Shown one piece after another: positions 28,868-38,979 of a stretch of DNA of 64,000 bases. The DNA comes from Bacteroidetes bacterium endosymbiont of Geopemphigus sp. Lineage in GTDB: Bacteria > Bacteroidota > Bacteroidia > Flavobacteriales > Blattabacteriaceae. Below the pieces are notes generated by a model, which was given only the letters and a program-made list of their open reading frames with translations, was not told the origin of the DNA and made no database searches. Positions within the stretch are counted from its first letter, which is position 1, and the number at the start of each line of letters is the position of its first letter. The DNA lies in the NCBI RefSeq assembly GCF_002904345.1, contig NZ_PEIH01000005.1:984449-1048448 (forward strand). Direction: 5' to 3'. The translations under genes and the position numbers were made by a program.

Positions 28868-30310
28868 TTAAAACTCTGCGTTCTTAGGTGTACGCGGAAA
28901 AGGAATGACATCTCTGATATTGCTCATCCCTGTAACAAACTGCACAAGTCGCTCAAAACCAAGACCAAATCCACTATGTGGAGCTGAGCCGAAACGACGG
29001 GTATCGAGATACCACCAGAGTAGTTTCTCATCAATATCTAATTCCTTCATGCACTTTAGCAAGATCTCATAGCGCTCTTCGCGCTGAGAGCCACCTATGA
29101 TTTCTCCTAAACCAGGGAAAAGGACATCCATAGCGCGAACGGTTTTTTCATCTTCGTTCAAACGCATATAAAATGCCTTGACAGCTACCGGATAATCAAA
29201 TAAAATTAATGGAGCACGAAAATGTTTTTCTACCAAATATCGTTCGTGTTCGGATTGCAGATCCATTCCCCATTTTACAGTATGTTTAAACTGTCCCTTT
29301 TTATGAGTTTTGCTAGCTAATAAGATTTTTATGGCTTCGCTGTAGCTAAGTCTGATAAAAGGCATTCGATTTACAAATTCCAGACGCTCTACAAGAGTGT
29401 TTTCCAATCTGTCATGTTTAGGTTTTTGCTTTTGCTCTTCTACAAAACGTTGATTGAGAAAATCCAGATCTTCAGTGCAATGCTCCAAGATGGTACCTAT
29501 GAGGTATTTCAGAAAATCTTCGGCTAGATCCATATTTTGTGAGAGCTCATAAAAAGCCACTTCCGGCTCTATCATCCAAAATTCAGCCAGATGTCGTGAG
29601 GTATTGGAATTTTCAGCACGGAAAGTAGGTCCAAATGTATAAATCTTACCCAAAGCCATGGCAGCACTCTCCCCTTCAAGTTGACCTGAAACGGTAAGAT
29701 GAGTAGAACGTCCAAAGAAATCCTGACTTTCATCGATTTGACCTTGACTATTGCGGGGAAGTTTCTTTAAATCAAGGGAAGTTACACGAAACATTTCTCC
29801 GGCGCCTTCGGCATCTGATGCGGTGATAATAGGTGTGTGTACATATAAAAATCCGCGCTTATGGAAATATTTGTGCACGGAGAATGCCAGTTGATGACGT
29901 ATCCGCATCACAGCACTGAAGAACTTAGTTCGAAAACGCAAATGAGCTTGCTCGCGGAGTTTTTCTAGGCTGTGGCGCTTAGGTTGCAAAATAGTACCTT
30001 GCAAGACCTCTGGGGAGGTCTCACTGTATATTTTAATCTTCTCGGCAAGAACTTCGATGGTTTGTTCTTTTCCTCTGCTTTTGACAACAAGGCCGCTAAT
30101 TTTCAAAGCAGCACCTATGGTGATTTTCTTTAAAAATTCTTCGGAAAATTTGCTATCCACCACCACCTGCAAATCCTTTATAGTGGATCCATCATTAAGT
30201 GCAATAAAACGATAACTTCGAAAAGCCCTTACCCAGGCATTTATAAGTACTTTATTTTCAAGAAAGGATCCACCTCCCTCAAGCAACGTCTTAATGGAAT
30301 ACGTCTTCAT
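28868..30310 (-). CDS. asnS: Asparaginyl-tRNA synthetase
   Basis: 480 residues from the ATG at 30310; the frame runs 36 bases further upstream, but [13 protein letters not shown] fits the family start. An OB-fold anticodon domain (residues 1-110: [20 protein letters not shown]) precedes a class II catalytic core: motif 1 region [20 protein letters not shown], motif 2 [20 protein letters not shown] (about 215-234) and motif 3 [20 protein letters not shown] (about 450-469). The AENS form of motif 2 and C-terminal end [10 protein letters not shown] mark AsnRS rather than AspRS. No RBS-like sequence. Confidence 0.97.
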   Translation of the reverse strand: MKTYSIKTLLEGGGSFLENKVLINAWVRAFRSYRFIALNDGSTIKDLQVVVDSKFSEEFLKKITIGAALKISGLVVKSRGKEQTIEVLAEKIKIYSETSPEVLQGTILQPKRHSLEKLREQAHLRFRTKFFSAVMRIRHQLAFSVHKYFHKRGFLYVHTPIITASDAEGAGEMFRVTSLDLKKLPRNSQGQIDESQDFFGRSTHLTVSGQLEGESAAMALGKIYTFGPTFRAENSNTSRHLAEFWMIEPEVAFYELSQNMDLAEDFLKYLIGTILEHCTEDLDFLNQRFVEEQKQKPKHDRLENTLVERLEFVNRMPFIRLSYSEAIKILLASKTHKKGQFKHTVKWGMDLQSEHERYLVEKHFRAPLILFDYPVAVKAFYMRLNEDEKTVRAMDVLFPGLGEIIGGSQREERYEILLKCMKELDIDEKLLWWYLDTRRFGSAPHSGFGLGFERLVQFVTGMSNIRDVIPFPRTPKNAEF

Positions 30311-30382
30311 ACATAAAATTGTCAATAAAAAAGAAGCTCCGAACACTGCCCTGATGGCTTAGCTTCAGCCAAAGGTTGGCTA

Positions 30383-30937
30383 TCAAACCGTAAGGATTTC
30401 TCTTTCTTTAAAAGAAAATAACTCATCAGTTTTTTTGACAAAAGCATCGGTAATTTTTTGAATCCGTTCTTCAGCAATCTTGAGTGAATCCTCAGGCAGA
30501 GCTTCGATTTTTTTTAGATGCTGATTCGCTTCTTTTCGAATATTTCGTAAACTCACCTTACTAAGCTCTTTCTCAGCTTTAGCTCTTTTAACTAATTCTT
30601 TGCGACGCTCCTCAGTAAGAGGAGGAAGATGAATAAGAATAGCTTCGCCATTACTCATCGGCGTAAATCCAATATTAGCATTAATGATCGCACGATCGAT
30701 TGCCGATAACATATTGCGCTCCCAGGGTTGTATGCTTAAAGTCACGGCGTCCATAACACTAATGTTGGCCACCTGATTCAAAGGGGTGGGCACGCCATAA
30801 TATTCCACCTTAACTGCCTCGAGCATATGAGGGCTAGCTTTTCCAGTGCGAATCTGCGAAAAAGCTTTCCTGAGGCGCTCAAGAGATTTCTCCATTTCCT
30901 CTTTACCTTCTAAAATAATTTCTTCAAGCTTTTCCAT
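30383..30937 (-). CDS. frr: Ribosome recycling factor
   Basis: 184 residues, the standard length. It splits post-termination ribosomes together with EF-G. Signatures are LRKAFSQIRTGKASPHMLEA (22-41), VEYYGVPTPLNQVANISV, RKELVKRAKAEKELSKVSLR (about 112-131) and NIRKEANQHLKK. The stop is 72 bases before the asnS ATG and its ATG lies 8 bases after the pyrH stop, the common pyrH-frr pair. Confidence 0.97.
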   Translation of the reverse strand: MEKLEEIILEGKEEMEKSLERLRKAFSQIRTGKASPHMLEAVKVEYYGVPTPLNQVANISVMDAVTLSIQPWERNMLSAIDRAIINANIGFTPMSNGEAILIHLPPLTEERRKELVKRAKAEKELSKVSLRNIRKEANQHLKKIEALPEDSLKIAEERIQKITDAFVKKTDELFSFKEREILTV

Positions 30938-30945
30938 AAAATGAT

Positions 30946-31653
30946 TTATTTTGATACTAATGTGCCGATATTCTCGCCGGCAAGCACTTTTTTAAGATTG
31001 TTTTTTTTGTTCATGTCAAAGATAATTATAGGCACATTGTTCTCACAGCTTAGGGTGAAAGCAGTCATATCCATAACATTCAATCGTTTGTTATAAACAT
31101 CTTCAAAAGAAATATTCTCTAGCTTCTCGGCATTGTGATTCTTTTCCGGATCTGCCGTATAAATCCCATCCACACGCGTGCCCTTTAATATGACCTCAGC
31201 ACCAATCTCTATCGCGCGCAAGCTAGCGGCTGTATCTGTAGTAAAATAAGGATTACCGGTACCTGCCACGAAAATAACCACACGTCCTTTTTCTAGATGA
31301 CGAACCGCGCGCCGTTTAATAAATGATTCAGCTAGCTGTTCCATGCGAATGGCCGTTTGTAAGCGGGTATCCACCCTAAGATCTTCAAGGGCCCATTGCA
31401 AGGCCATACCGTTTATAACCGTGGCGAGCATTCCCATATAATCTCCCTGTACACGATCAATACCATGGTTGGATCCGCTCAAGCCACGAAAAATATTTCC
31501 GCCGCCAATAACAATAGCGATCTGAGCGCCCATTTCCACGACTTGTTTAACTTCCTGGGCATATTGATACAGACGTTTAGGATCTATTCCAAAGCTTCCT
31601 TCTCCCGTCAGAGATTCTCCACTAAGCTTTAACAGCGATCTTTTATATTTCAC
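30946..31653 (-). CDS. pyrH: UMP kinase
   Basis: Phosphorylates UMP to UDP. From a GTG at 31653 the protein is 235 residues and begins (M)[20 protein letters not shown], the family N-terminus. The frame continues upstream to a TTG at 31671, but that codon lies inside the -7 box TATATTTG, so I take GTG as start. Other signatures are [10 protein letters not shown] (about 47-56), [20 protein letters not shown] (about 132-151) and [17 protein letters not shown]. First gene of the pyrH-frr-asnS-rpoN cluster. Confidence 0.95.
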   Translation of the reverse strand: MKYKRSLLKLSGESLTGEGSFGIDPKRLYQYAQEVKQVVEMGAQIAIVIGGGNIFRGLSGSNHGIDRVQGDYMGMLATVINGMALQWALEDLRVDTRLQTAIRMEQLAESFIKRRAVRHLEKGRVVIFVAGTGNPYFTTDTAASLRAIEIGAEVILKGTRVDGIYTADPEKNHNAEKLENISFEDVYNKRLNVMDMTAFTLSCENNVPIIIFDMNKKNNLKKVLAGENIGTLVSK

Positions 31654-31668
31654 CTGAGAAATTTTCTG

Positions 31669-31676
31669 CAAATATA
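31669..31676 (-). promoter_or_regulatory. -7 box (TATATTTG) of pyrH-frr-asnS-rpoN
   Basis: A perfect TAnnTTTG box on the minus strand, 15 bases before the GTG proposed for pyrH. Its last three bases would be the TTG of the longer frame, which decides the start choice. Confidence 0.6.
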
Positions 31677-31679
31677 ATC

Positions 31680-31999
31680 CAAGTGTACTTTTTTATAATT
31701 AGAGGGTTAGATAAAAGTCTGAAAAATAATATAAATCAAAAATATTTTATAAAATTATCTGCAATCTGATTGATTTTTAATCAAGTAAATTCTTATTAAG
31801 CAAGAGGTTCAGACTTTACATGTTTCAGTTAAGTCAGCGAAAATTTATTTTTCTCTTAAGTGCATAGTTTTTTTATTCATTTTCTTAACCATCGGAAAAA
31901 CAGATGGAAAATATCAGGAAAAATACTTTTTGATGTATATTCTTTCAAAATAGATTTTTTTACAGAAAGATAGCACTCAACGATATCTTAATTAAAAGC
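31680..31999. other. Gene-free stretch
   Basis: AT-rich sequence upstream of pyrH. No readable protein or RNA; it leads into the cysteine synthase-like relic. Confidence 0.4.
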
Positions 32000-32290
32000 A
32001 GAGATTTTCTTAGATGAAGATTCTTCAGATAATTTTTTAGCTTTTACCGCTAAGGAAGCTGCGATGAAGATGCCTCCTCTTCCACAGTCAATCGATGCTC
32101 ATATTCAAAGATTTTTTTCTCGATAGTGTGCCACATCAAGCAATTCAGTTTGAAAAAAGTCAGGTCCTATAGCGCGAAAACTTTTAAGTGGGAAGAGTAG
32201 TTTTTAATATCTTATCCACTCCGGAAATATGACCCCCAATGCCAACGCCTGTAATAAAATAATCAAAGCATTCTAGAAAGTATCTTATAA
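32000..32290 (-). pseudogene. Relic of a PLP-dependent cysteine synthase-like protein
   Basis: On the minus strand FDYFITGVGIGGHISGVDKI (32265-32206) matches the cysteine synthase/cystathionine beta-synthase loop (normally D.F..GVGTGGT..G). After shifts, IGPDFFQTELLDVAHYREK and LTVEEEASSS resemble the next segments of the fold-type II family. The N-terminal half with the PLP lysine is gone. Several stops interrupt the rest. The family call rests on one strong motif, so moderate confidence only. Confidence 0.5.
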
Positions 32291-32439
32291 TTTACTGCGC
32301 AATACTGCGTCGATGAATATCTCTATTGATAGGATTATTTCATTCAAGTTTTATTCAGACCTTGTATTTCAGTATATACCTTCTTAAGGTGTATATGAGG
32401 AGTATTACCAATATAATATAAATATTAGCCGCTTTTTCA

Positions 32440-32690
32440 GACCTCACACCGGACTGCGCCTTCTTTAAACCTTCTTATCCATCTCATCAATGTTTCTTTC
32501 ATGATATTTTATACTTTCTAAACTTGTCTAAATTCATACTCTTTTTCCGAAATTATCGCTTGCTGTATTCTCTCTTATCACATGTTTCCTTAATTCTGCT
32601 TTACAAGCTAATCGTCTCTTCATTTATTGCTTTGATTGTTTGCGCCATTATCCTTACTTGTTATTCGTATTTCTACTTTCTACTAATTTA
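32440..32690 (-). pseudogene. Possible transposase helix-turn-helix remnant
   Basis: Minus-strand pieces EKIQQAIISEKEYEFRQV and KETLMRWIRRFKEGAV read like the HTH region of an insertion-sequence transposase (alternating basic helix, then TLMRWIRRFKEG). Stops interrupt it, and no terminal inverted repeats or target duplication were found. The identity is a guess from pattern. Confidence 0.3.
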
Positions 32691-33207
32691 ATAATATGAT
32701 ATCCTCTCTAGCGCATTCTTATTCACAATGTTGGGTATTATAAAGATTGCTACAGTTTTTTCACCTACTTTAAGCTCTCTTCTATTATAAGTTGATTGAT
32801 CTTAAAAATACTTGTTATTAAAAGAAAGTCTTACAAGCGAGCAACACTAGCCATATAAAAGTAAATTATGATACAATTTTATTGTAAGATATAGGATAAC
32901 TTCTTTTTAGAAACCTTATCTATGAGGATTAAACACGACCATAAACTAAGTCTGAAAAAGACTAAAATCAAGGCAGAAATCGACAAAAAAATCTTCTTTT
33001 AAAAAGAATACAAGTTATTTTGAAAAAGGTTTTTATGTATAAACAGAGCTGCACAAGGAGATTCATCCTTATAGTAGGATGGATTATACTTAATGTACTG
33101 ATTTACAAGTTGTAAATAAAAAAGCAGTGAATTAGCGATCATTTACTGTTTTTGTTTATAAATTCTTACTATTTTAAATAGATCATCTACCTAAGAGATG
33201 AGCTTTT
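32691..33207. other. Gene-free stretch before tatD
   Basis: No protein or RNA gene recognised. It holds short AT-rich repeats and no clear terminator hairpin for the tatD side. Confidence 0.4.
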
Positions 33208-33981
33208 TCATACACCTCCAAAGACCTTACGAGCATTTGCGCTAGTAATATGAGCCAGTTCTTTTTCTTCAATGCCATATACTTCTGCAAGCTTTGAAAG
33301 GGTTCTCAATAAAAAAAGAGGTTCATTTCGCTTACCCCTGTAAGGAACTGGAGCCAGGTAAGGCGCATCGGTTTCGAGAACGATATGCTCGAGAGCGATG
33401 CGATGCAGAAAACGATCAGTACTGTTACTTTTAAAAGTAACTATTCCTCCTATACCCAATTTCATCCCATAGTGGATCGCTTGCTCAGCCTGCTCGAGAG
33501 TTCCTGTGAAGCAATGAAAAACACCTCTTAGTCTCGGATGTTTTTCTTGTTCGAGAATCTCAAAAACCTCTTTGAAAGCCGCCCTGCAGTGAATAACAAT
33601 AGGCAAATCAGATTGTTTAGCTAGATGGATCTGATGAGAAAAGGCTTTTTGTTGTTCTTTTAAAAAACTTTTTTCCCAGTATAGATCAATACCTATTTCC
33701 CCTATCGCAGAAAAACTACGTTCGGACAAGAAAGTCTTAATAAAAGCTAATTCAATTTCCAGAATATCAGGATGTACATGACAAGGATGTAAGCCTATCA
33801 TAGGAAAGCAAATTCCTGGGTAAAGACGCTCAAGATCTAAGATCAAAGAAAACGTCTTGCTATCCAGCGATGGTAGATAAAATTGCTGGACGCCGGCCTT
33901 CAAAGCATTTTCTATAACTTTATAACGGTCAGAATCAAACTCTTTAAGGTAAAGATGTGTATGGGTATCTATAAGTTCCAT
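33208..33981 (-). CDS. tatD: TatD family metal-dependent hydrolase
   Basis: 257 residues. TatD-type enzymes are TIM-barrel metal-dependent 3'-5' DNases. Metal ligands and motifs appear in order: LIDTHTHLYLKEF (3-15), MIGLHPCHVH, SAIGEIGIDLYW (about 91-102), IVIHCRAAFKEV (about 127-138), GVFHCFTGT and LETDAPYLAPVPYRGKRNEP (about 201-220). All metal-binding His, Glu and Asp are present. Single gene, divergent from fabD. The spacer of about 130 bases should hold both promoters. Confidence 0.93.
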   Translation of the reverse strand: MELIDTHTHLYLKEFDSDRYKVIENALKAGVQQFYLPSLDSKTFSLILDLERLYPGICFPMIGLHPCHVHPDILEIELAFIKTFLSERSFSAIGEIGIDLYWEKSFLKEQQKAFSHQIHLAKQSDLPIVIHCRAAFKEVFEILEQEKHPRLRGVFHCFTGTLEQAEQAIHYGMKLGIGGIVTFKSNSTDRFLHRIALEHIVLETDAPYLAPVPYRGKRNEPLFLLRTLSKLAEVYGIEEKELAHITSANARKVFGGV

Positions 33982-34109
33982 ATTAAAGTTTTTTATTTTA
34001 CGTCATAAGCAGCATCATAAGCAGATATGCTAGGTAAAGATAAATAACACGACCTTGATTATATTTAAAACAATTAATTTTGGATCTCCAAGTACACGAA
34101 AATCTCTTA

Positions 34110-34991
34110 ATGAAAGCATATATCTTTCCTGGTCAAGGCACTCAATACTCTGGTATGGGTAGGGAACTATACGAAAATCCAAAGGGAAAAGCTCTTTTTG
34201 AGCGAGCCAATGAAATTCTAGGTTTCCGTATTACGGATATCATGTTTAAAGGCAACACTGAAGACCTCAGACAAACCCATATTACCCAACTATCTGTATA
34301 TCTTCATTCGGTTATCCTGGTAAAGACACTAGATAATTTCGCGCCCGGTATGGTAGCGGGACACTCGCTGGGAGAGTTTTCAGCATTAGTAGCTGCGGGC
34401 GGCTTAGATTTTGAAGCAGGTCTGGAACTGGTTTATCAAAGAGCAATGGCTATGCAAGAGGCTTGTGAGCTCGAACCCTCTGGTATGGCCGCTGTATTGG
34501 GACTAGAAGATCAAATAGTAGAAGAGATCTGTAAAAATACCCAAGGGACAGTGGTTCCAGCTAACTACAATTGCCGGGGACAACTTGTGGTTTCTGGAGA
34601 AAAACGAGCTCTGGAAAAAGCTTGTGAAGCCATGAAAAATAAAGACGCTAAACGAGTGCTTATGCTTGCCGTAGGAGGGGCTTTTCACTCTCCTTTAATG
34701 GAGCCGGCACGAAAAAAATTGGCCGATACTATTAAAAAAACTTCCATTAAAAGACCATGCTGTCCGATTTATCAAAATGTACATGGCCAAGGATGCGAAG
34801 ATCCAGATATTATAAAAAAGCATCTTATCGAGCAATTAACCGCGCCTGTAAGGTGGCGGCAATCTATAGAAAAAATGATTGGCGAGGGAGCAAATATATT
34901 TATAGAAACCGGTCCTGGAAAAGTATTACAAGGACTCGTTAAAAAAATTCATCCACAGTTTAAAACTTGTTCAGCTGAGCCAACGCTATAG
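34110..34991 (+). CDS. fabD: Malonyl-CoA:ACP transacylase
   Basis: Loads malonate onto acyl carrier protein for fatty acid synthesis. 293 residues from the ATG at 34110 (MKAYIFPGQGTQYSGMG); a TTG ten codons upstream opens the frame but is not conserved. The nucleophile elbow is GHSLGEFSAL (about 89-98). The active-site His lies in VGGAFHSPLMEPA (about 196-208). The C-terminus GPGKVLQGLVKKI is typical. The next gene starts directly after its TAG. Confidence 0.95.
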   Translation: MKAYIFPGQGTQYSGMGRELYENPKGKALFERANEILGFRITDIMFKGNTEDLRQTHITQLSVYLHSVILVKTLDNFAPGMVAGHSLGEFSALVAAGGLDFEAGLELVYQRAMAMQEACELEPSGMAAVLGLEDQIVEEICKNTQGTVVPANYNCRGQLVVSGEKRALEKACEAMKNKDAKRVLMLAVGGAFHSPLMEPARKKLADTIKKTSIKRPCCPIYQNVHGQGCEDPDIIKKHLIEQLTAPVRWRQSIEKMIGEGANIFIETGPGKVLQGLVKKIHPQFKTCSAEPTL

Positions 34992-35909
34992 ATGAAAAAA
35001 CAATTTTATAGCCATGGAAAAATAATACTCAGCGGAGAATATGCGGTGCTCGACGGGGCCTGGGCGATAGCCTTAGCTACCCGAAAAGGCCAAAGCATGG
35101 AAGTTGAAAAAACAAATAACAGGCATCATTTGCATTGGAAAAGCTACGATGAGCATGGAGAAATATGGTTCGAAAGCATCTTTTCGAGCCCTTCTCTGGA
35201 AATACTTTGTAGCACTGATTTACAAATAGCAGAAATACTTAAGCAGCTGCTTTTACAGATGCAAAGATGTAATAAAAATATTTCTTTAAAATGGACGGGC
35301 ACTCTGGTAAAAACCTACCTGGAGTTTCCAGCAAGTTGGGGCTTAGGTAGCAGTGCTACTCTTTTATCAAACCTTTCTCAGTGGCTTGAGATAGATCCTT
35401 ATAAGCTCTCGGATAAAAGTTTTGGAGGCAGCGGTTGTGATATTTCCTGTAGCCTTTTAGGTCAGTCTATTCTTTATCGTCTGCAATCGTCCAAGCGATA
35501 TATAAAACCCATACGATTTGAACCTTCTTTTTCTGAAGAGCTTTTTTTTCTTCATCTTAACAAAAAGAAAAACACTAGATCGGCCATTTCAAACTATACT
35601 TCAAAAAAAAAACATATCGAAGCTATCAGAAGATTATCTGATATTTCTTTAGCTATCGTGCATTGTCAAGATTTTGACAAGTTTAAAAAACTTGTAAATG
35701 AACATGAACAAATAATCGCCAAAATATTGAGTGTTTCTCCATTAAAAAAAAGTTTATTCAAAGACTACCCAGATACAATAAAAAGTCTTGGTGCCTGGGG
35801 CGGAGACTTTGCATTAATTACACGTACAGAGAATATGGAAAGCTACTTTAAAAGCAGAGGATATTGTACACTTATTCCCTTTAAAGAATTTATTTTAAAC
35901 GAAAAGTAA
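34992..35909 (+). CDS. GHMP kinase, GYDIA family (mevalonate-pathway-type)
   Basis: 305 residues. GHMP kinases phosphorylate small alcohols or acids; the GYDIA group of Bacteroidetes is thought to act in the mevalonate route. Motif 1 is GKIILSGEYAVLDG (about 9-22). Motif 2, the ATP loop, is FPASWGLGSSATLL (about 112-125). The family-naming motif GSGYDIA reads GSGCDIS at about 146-152, so Tyr and Ala are replaced. Motif 3 appears as LGAWGGDFALI (about 266-276). Its ATG abuts the fabD TAG, so both are one transcription unit. Substrate uncertain. Confidence 0.8.
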   Translation: MKKQFYSHGKIILSGEYAVLDGAWAIALATRKGQSMEVEKTNNRHHLHWKSYDEHGEIWFESIFSSPSLEILCSTDLQIAEILKQLLLQMQRCNKNISLKWTGTLVKTYLEFPASWGLGSSATLLSNLSQWLEIDPYKLSDKSFGGSGCDISCSLLGQSILYRLQSSKRYIKPIRFEPSFSEELFFLHLNKKKNTRSAISNYTSKKKHIEAIRRLSDISLAIVHCQDFDKFKKLVNEHEQIIAKILSVSPLKKSLFKDYPDTIKSLGAWGGDFALITRTENMESYFKSRGYCTLIPFKEFILNEK

Positions 35910-35919
35910 AGTTAATTCC

Positions 35920-36492
35920 TTACGATTCTATGATATTATGCCGTAAACGGCTTAAAGTTTGCGGAGCCACACCGATATAGGCGGCGATTCTACCTAAAGA
36001 AACTTGTCGAAAAAGTTCTGGTCTCTTATGAAGCAATTTTAAATAACGCTCCAGGGCAGGATCTTTTATCAAGCACTTTTCACGTTCGGCCTTTAATATA
36101 AATTGCTCCTCCGTGATCTTTCTTATGATATAATTTGCGTAATCTACACGCTCTAAAAATTCTTGCATTAGATCATAACTCATGCAATCAACTTCCATAT
36201 TAGATAACGCAATCAGTTTCATATCGGCGGGCTTTCTCGTAAGAAAAGACGAATAAATAGAAACAGGCTCTCCCATCATTTTGAATTCCAATACATATTC
36301 CTTTTTATTTTTTTCTACCATTACCATGGACATGCCTGACTTAATATAGTATATATAATTCTCCACCTCGCCGGACTTAGTAAGGATTTCATTTTTTTTG
36401 AAACGTTTGGAAATAATTTTCGATTCAAAATATTTCCAATCCTCTTTAGAAATAGGATGATATTTTTCAAAAAAACTTTTAATATTTCTCAT
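35920..36492 (-). CDS. Crp/Fnr family transcriptional regulator
   Basis: 190 residues. The N-terminal cyclic-nucleotide-binding-type beta barrel is recognisable (EILTKSGEVENYIYYIKSG, about 34-52). A dimerisation helix follows (about 115-140). The C-terminal helix-turn-helix is LGRIAAYIGVAPQTLSRLR (about 166-184). There is no Fnr cysteine cluster, so oxygen sensing through Fe-S is not indicated. It follows galE by 44 bases on the same strand and may be transcribed with it. The ligand is unknown. Confidence 0.85.
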   Translation of the reverse strand: MRNIKSFFEKYHPISKEDWKYFESKIISKRFKKNEILTKSGEVENYIYYIKSGMSMVMVEKNKKEYVLEFKMMGEPVSIYSSFLTRKPADMKLIALSNMEVDCMSYDLMQEFLERVDYANYIIRKITEEQFILKAEREKCLIKDPALERYLKLLHKRPELFRQVSLGRIAAYIGVAPQTLSRLRHNIIES

Positions 36493-36536
36493 AATTACAA
36501 GTATAAATTTTACAAAAATTCTATCATTTAATCTAA

Positions 36537-37568
36537 CTAAAACTTTTCTTTATCACTTGCTATTTTTTTCTCCCAGGCCCAGGCAGTTTGCAAAGCCTCT
36601 TCCAAAGAAATTTCCGCCTTCCAGCCCAATTCTTTTTCGGCAAGCGAAGTGTCAGCATAGGCAGCTTCGATATCCCCAGAACGTCTATCAATAATTTGAT
36701 AATCAAATGATTTATTGAGTATTCTTTCAAAAGCTTTTACTACTTCAAGCACAGAATGACCCCGACCTGTTCCTAAATTAAATACTTCAAAAGAAGAACG
36801 ATTTTTACCTCTCAATAATCTACTTAAAGCGGCTACATGAGCTTTTGCTAAGTCATATACATGAATATAGTCACGGATAGCTGTACCGTCTTTCGTATTA
36901 TAATCACCTCCAAATATAGAAAGTTTAGGGTGCATTCCTATAGCTGTTTGTGTAATGAAAGGCACCAAATTCTGAGGAATGCCTAAAGGAAATTCTCCGA
37001 TTTTTATCGAAAGATGTGCACCGATAGGATTGAAGTACCGTAAGGACACAACCTTTTTAATATGTATATTTGCATAATCTCTCAAAATTTGCTCACTCAT
37101 CTGCTTGGTAGATCCATAGGGTGATTCTAAAGGTTTAAGCGGAGCATCTTCTTTTATGGGTAATTTATCAGCCTGTCCATATACAGTACAGGAAGAACTA
37201 AAAATAAAATTATCTAATCCCCGTGCTTGAAACTCTTGCAAAAGCTGTATGAGTGACACCAGATTATTATAATAGTATTTTAAAGGAATTTTTACACTCT
37301 CTCTCACTGCTTTAAAAGCCGCGAAATGGATAATTCCATCAATAGGATGAGTATCGAAAAATCTCTTAAGAGGAATTAGATCTGTTAAATCAAAACATTC
37401 AAAATCAGGAGATTTACCGGTAATATCAGTGATCTTTTTCAAAAAACTTTTGTCGGAATTTGAAAGGTTGTCTACAATTACTACTTCATAATTATTTTCA
37501 TGCAGGGCAATCACCGTATGTGATCCGATATATCCTAAGCCTCCTGTAACGAGTATACGTTTATTCAC
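36537..37568 (-). CDS. galE: UDP-glucose 4-epimerase
   Basis: Interconverts UDP-glucose and UDP-galactose. 343 residues. NAD-binding GGLGYIGSHT (9-18). VDNLSNSDK is at 32-40. The catalytic Ser and Tyr are in FSSSCTVYGQ (about 124-133) and the YxxxK motif in SPYGSTKQM (about 149-157). RYFNPIGAH (about 178-186) is the extended-SDR substrate segment. GTAIRDYIHVYDLAKAH follows. All catalytic residues are intact. It starts 4 bases after the aminotransferase stop, in one operon. Confidence 0.95.
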   Translation of the reverse strand: MNKRILVTGGLGYIGSHTVIALHENNYEVVIVDNLSNSDKSFLKKITDITGKSPDFECFDLTDLIPLKRFFDTHPIDGIIHFAAFKAVRESVKIPLKYYYNNLVSLIQLLQEFQARGLDNFIFSSSCTVYGQADKLPIKEDAPLKPLESPYGSTKQMSEQILRDYANIHIKKVVSLRYFNPIGAHLSIKIGEFPLGIPQNLVPFITQTAIGMHPKLSIFGGDYNTKDGTAIRDYIHVYDLAKAHVAALSRLLRGKNRSSFEVFNLGTGRGHSVLEVVKAFERILNKSFDYQIIDRRSGDIEAAYADTSLAEKELGWKAEISLEEALQTAWAWEKKIASDKEKF

Positions 37569-37572
37569 TTGC

Positions 37573-38706
37573 TTAATTAAAAAATGAAATCAATTCTGAA
37601 CCTATATGTTCTATATGCTCTTCTGTAAGTTCAGTGTGCATAGGCAAAGAGAGTACCTCATCTGTAATTCTATCTGTAGTATCAAAGGCACTTTCTGGAT
37701 TTCGCCAGCTTCTATAAGCTTTTTGACGATGAAGTGGCACCGGATAATATATCGATGAAGAAATTCCCTTTTCATTCAAATATTTGCGTAAAGCAAATCT
37801 TTTTATAGCAGGCACAAGAAGTGTATATTGGTGAAAAACATGTGTAGACTTCTTATCTCTATAAGGTATTTTAATAGCAGGACAAGTCGATAGTATAGAA
37901 TCATATCGATCAGCTGCCTTTTTTCTGGAAGTATTGTATTCATCGAGATAAGGCAATTTTACTCGCAATACAGCGGCCTGAAGACTATCTAAACGAGAAT
38001 TGATGCCTAATTCGTCGTGGTAATATCTTTTATGCATTCCATGATTAACAATAGCGTGCAAACGCTCGGCGAGATGCGTATCATCTGTAAAGATAGCGCC
38101 TCCGTCCCCATAGCAGCCTAAATTTTTAGAAGGGAAAAAAGAGGTAGTACCTATATGCCCCATAGTCCCCGCTTTATAAATGCTCCCATCTGAAAATCTA
38201 CAGGAAGCGCCTAAGGCTTGCGCCGCATCTTCTACTATAAAAATTTCATACCTTTCAGCGATTCTTAATAAAGGTTCCATATCCACACATTGCCCGAAAA
38301 GATGAACAGGAACGATTGCTTTAGTATTGGCGGTAATAGCTTTTTCCACAGCGCTTACTTTCATATGAAAGGTTTTCTCATCAATATCCACCAATACAGG
38401 CGTGAGCTTCAATAGCAGAATCACCTCTATAGTAGCGGCAAAAGTAAAATCAGTAGTAATTACTTCATCGCCTTCTTTAAGGTCCAAAGCCATAAGTGCT
38501 GCCAATAGAGCGTCTGTCCCACTGGAACAAACTATACTATTTGAAGTACCTAAATGATGAGCTAATTCTTCAGAGAAAGCTTTTACTTCGGGACCGTTGA
38601 TATAATTGCAAGAACGTACCGTTTCTAAAATTGCGTAATCGATCTGACTTTTTATTTTTTCATATTGACCCTTAAGATCAACCATCGGAAAATATGCTGT
38701 AAACAT
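37573..38706 (-). CDS. DegT/DnrJ/EryC1/StrS family sugar aminotransferase
   Basis: 377 residues from the ATG at 38706; a TTG one codon upstream is not needed. PLP enzyme that aminates keto-sugars for surface polysaccharides. Signatures are SSGTDALLAALMAL (about 61-74), PVHLFGQCVDME, VEDAAQALGA (about 156-165) and the PLP lysine in FFPSKNLGCYGDGGAIF (about 191-207). HGMHKRYYHDELGINSRLD is the substrate-binding segment. It is closest in form to WbpE-type UDP-2-acetamido-3-keto aminotransferases. First gene of the galE-Crp/Fnr cluster. Confidence 0.9.
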   Translation of the reverse strand: MFTAYFPMVDLKGQYEKIKSQIDYAILETVRSCNYINGPEVKAFSEELAHHLGTSNSIVCSSGTDALLAALMALDLKEGDEVITTDFTFAATIEVILLLKLTPVLVDIDEKTFHMKVSAVEKAITANTKAIVPVHLFGQCVDMEPLLRIAERYEIFIVEDAAQALGASCRFSDGSIYKAGTMGHIGTTSFFPSKNLGCYGDGGAIFTDDTHLAERLHAIVNHGMHKRYYHDELGINSRLDSLQAAVLRVKLPYLDEYNTSRKKAADRYDSILSTCPAIKIPYRDKKSTHVFHQYTLLVPAIKRFALRKYLNEKGISSSIYYPVPLHRQKAYRSWRNPESAFDTTDRITDEVLSLPMHTELTEEHIEHIGSELISFFN

Positions 38707-38729
38707 CAAAACGAAATGTGAAATGGTGG

Positions 38730-38737
38730 CAAATATA
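38730..38737 (-). promoter_or_regulatory. -7 box (TATATTTG) of the aminotransferase-galE operon
   Basis: A perfect TAnnTTTG box on the minus strand, 23 bases before the ATG of the aminotransferase gene. Upstream is very AT-rich and without a gene up to waaA at 38980. Confidence 0.55.
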
Positions 38738-38979
38738 CAAATGATTTATATTTACAATTCTCAAAATCTTAAATTATTTTAATTGCATTGCAAACTTAAT
38801 AATTATTTTACTTGAAAATAAATTCAATACATATTAATAAAAGTTGCTTTTTATACTTAAAAATAGATTAAAATTATAAATAGTAAATGATTTTTTCTCT
38901 TTCAAATATACTGACATAAATATTTTTATAATTCTCTTAGATGTAAAGAATTATTATAAAAATATACCTTTAACACCTT

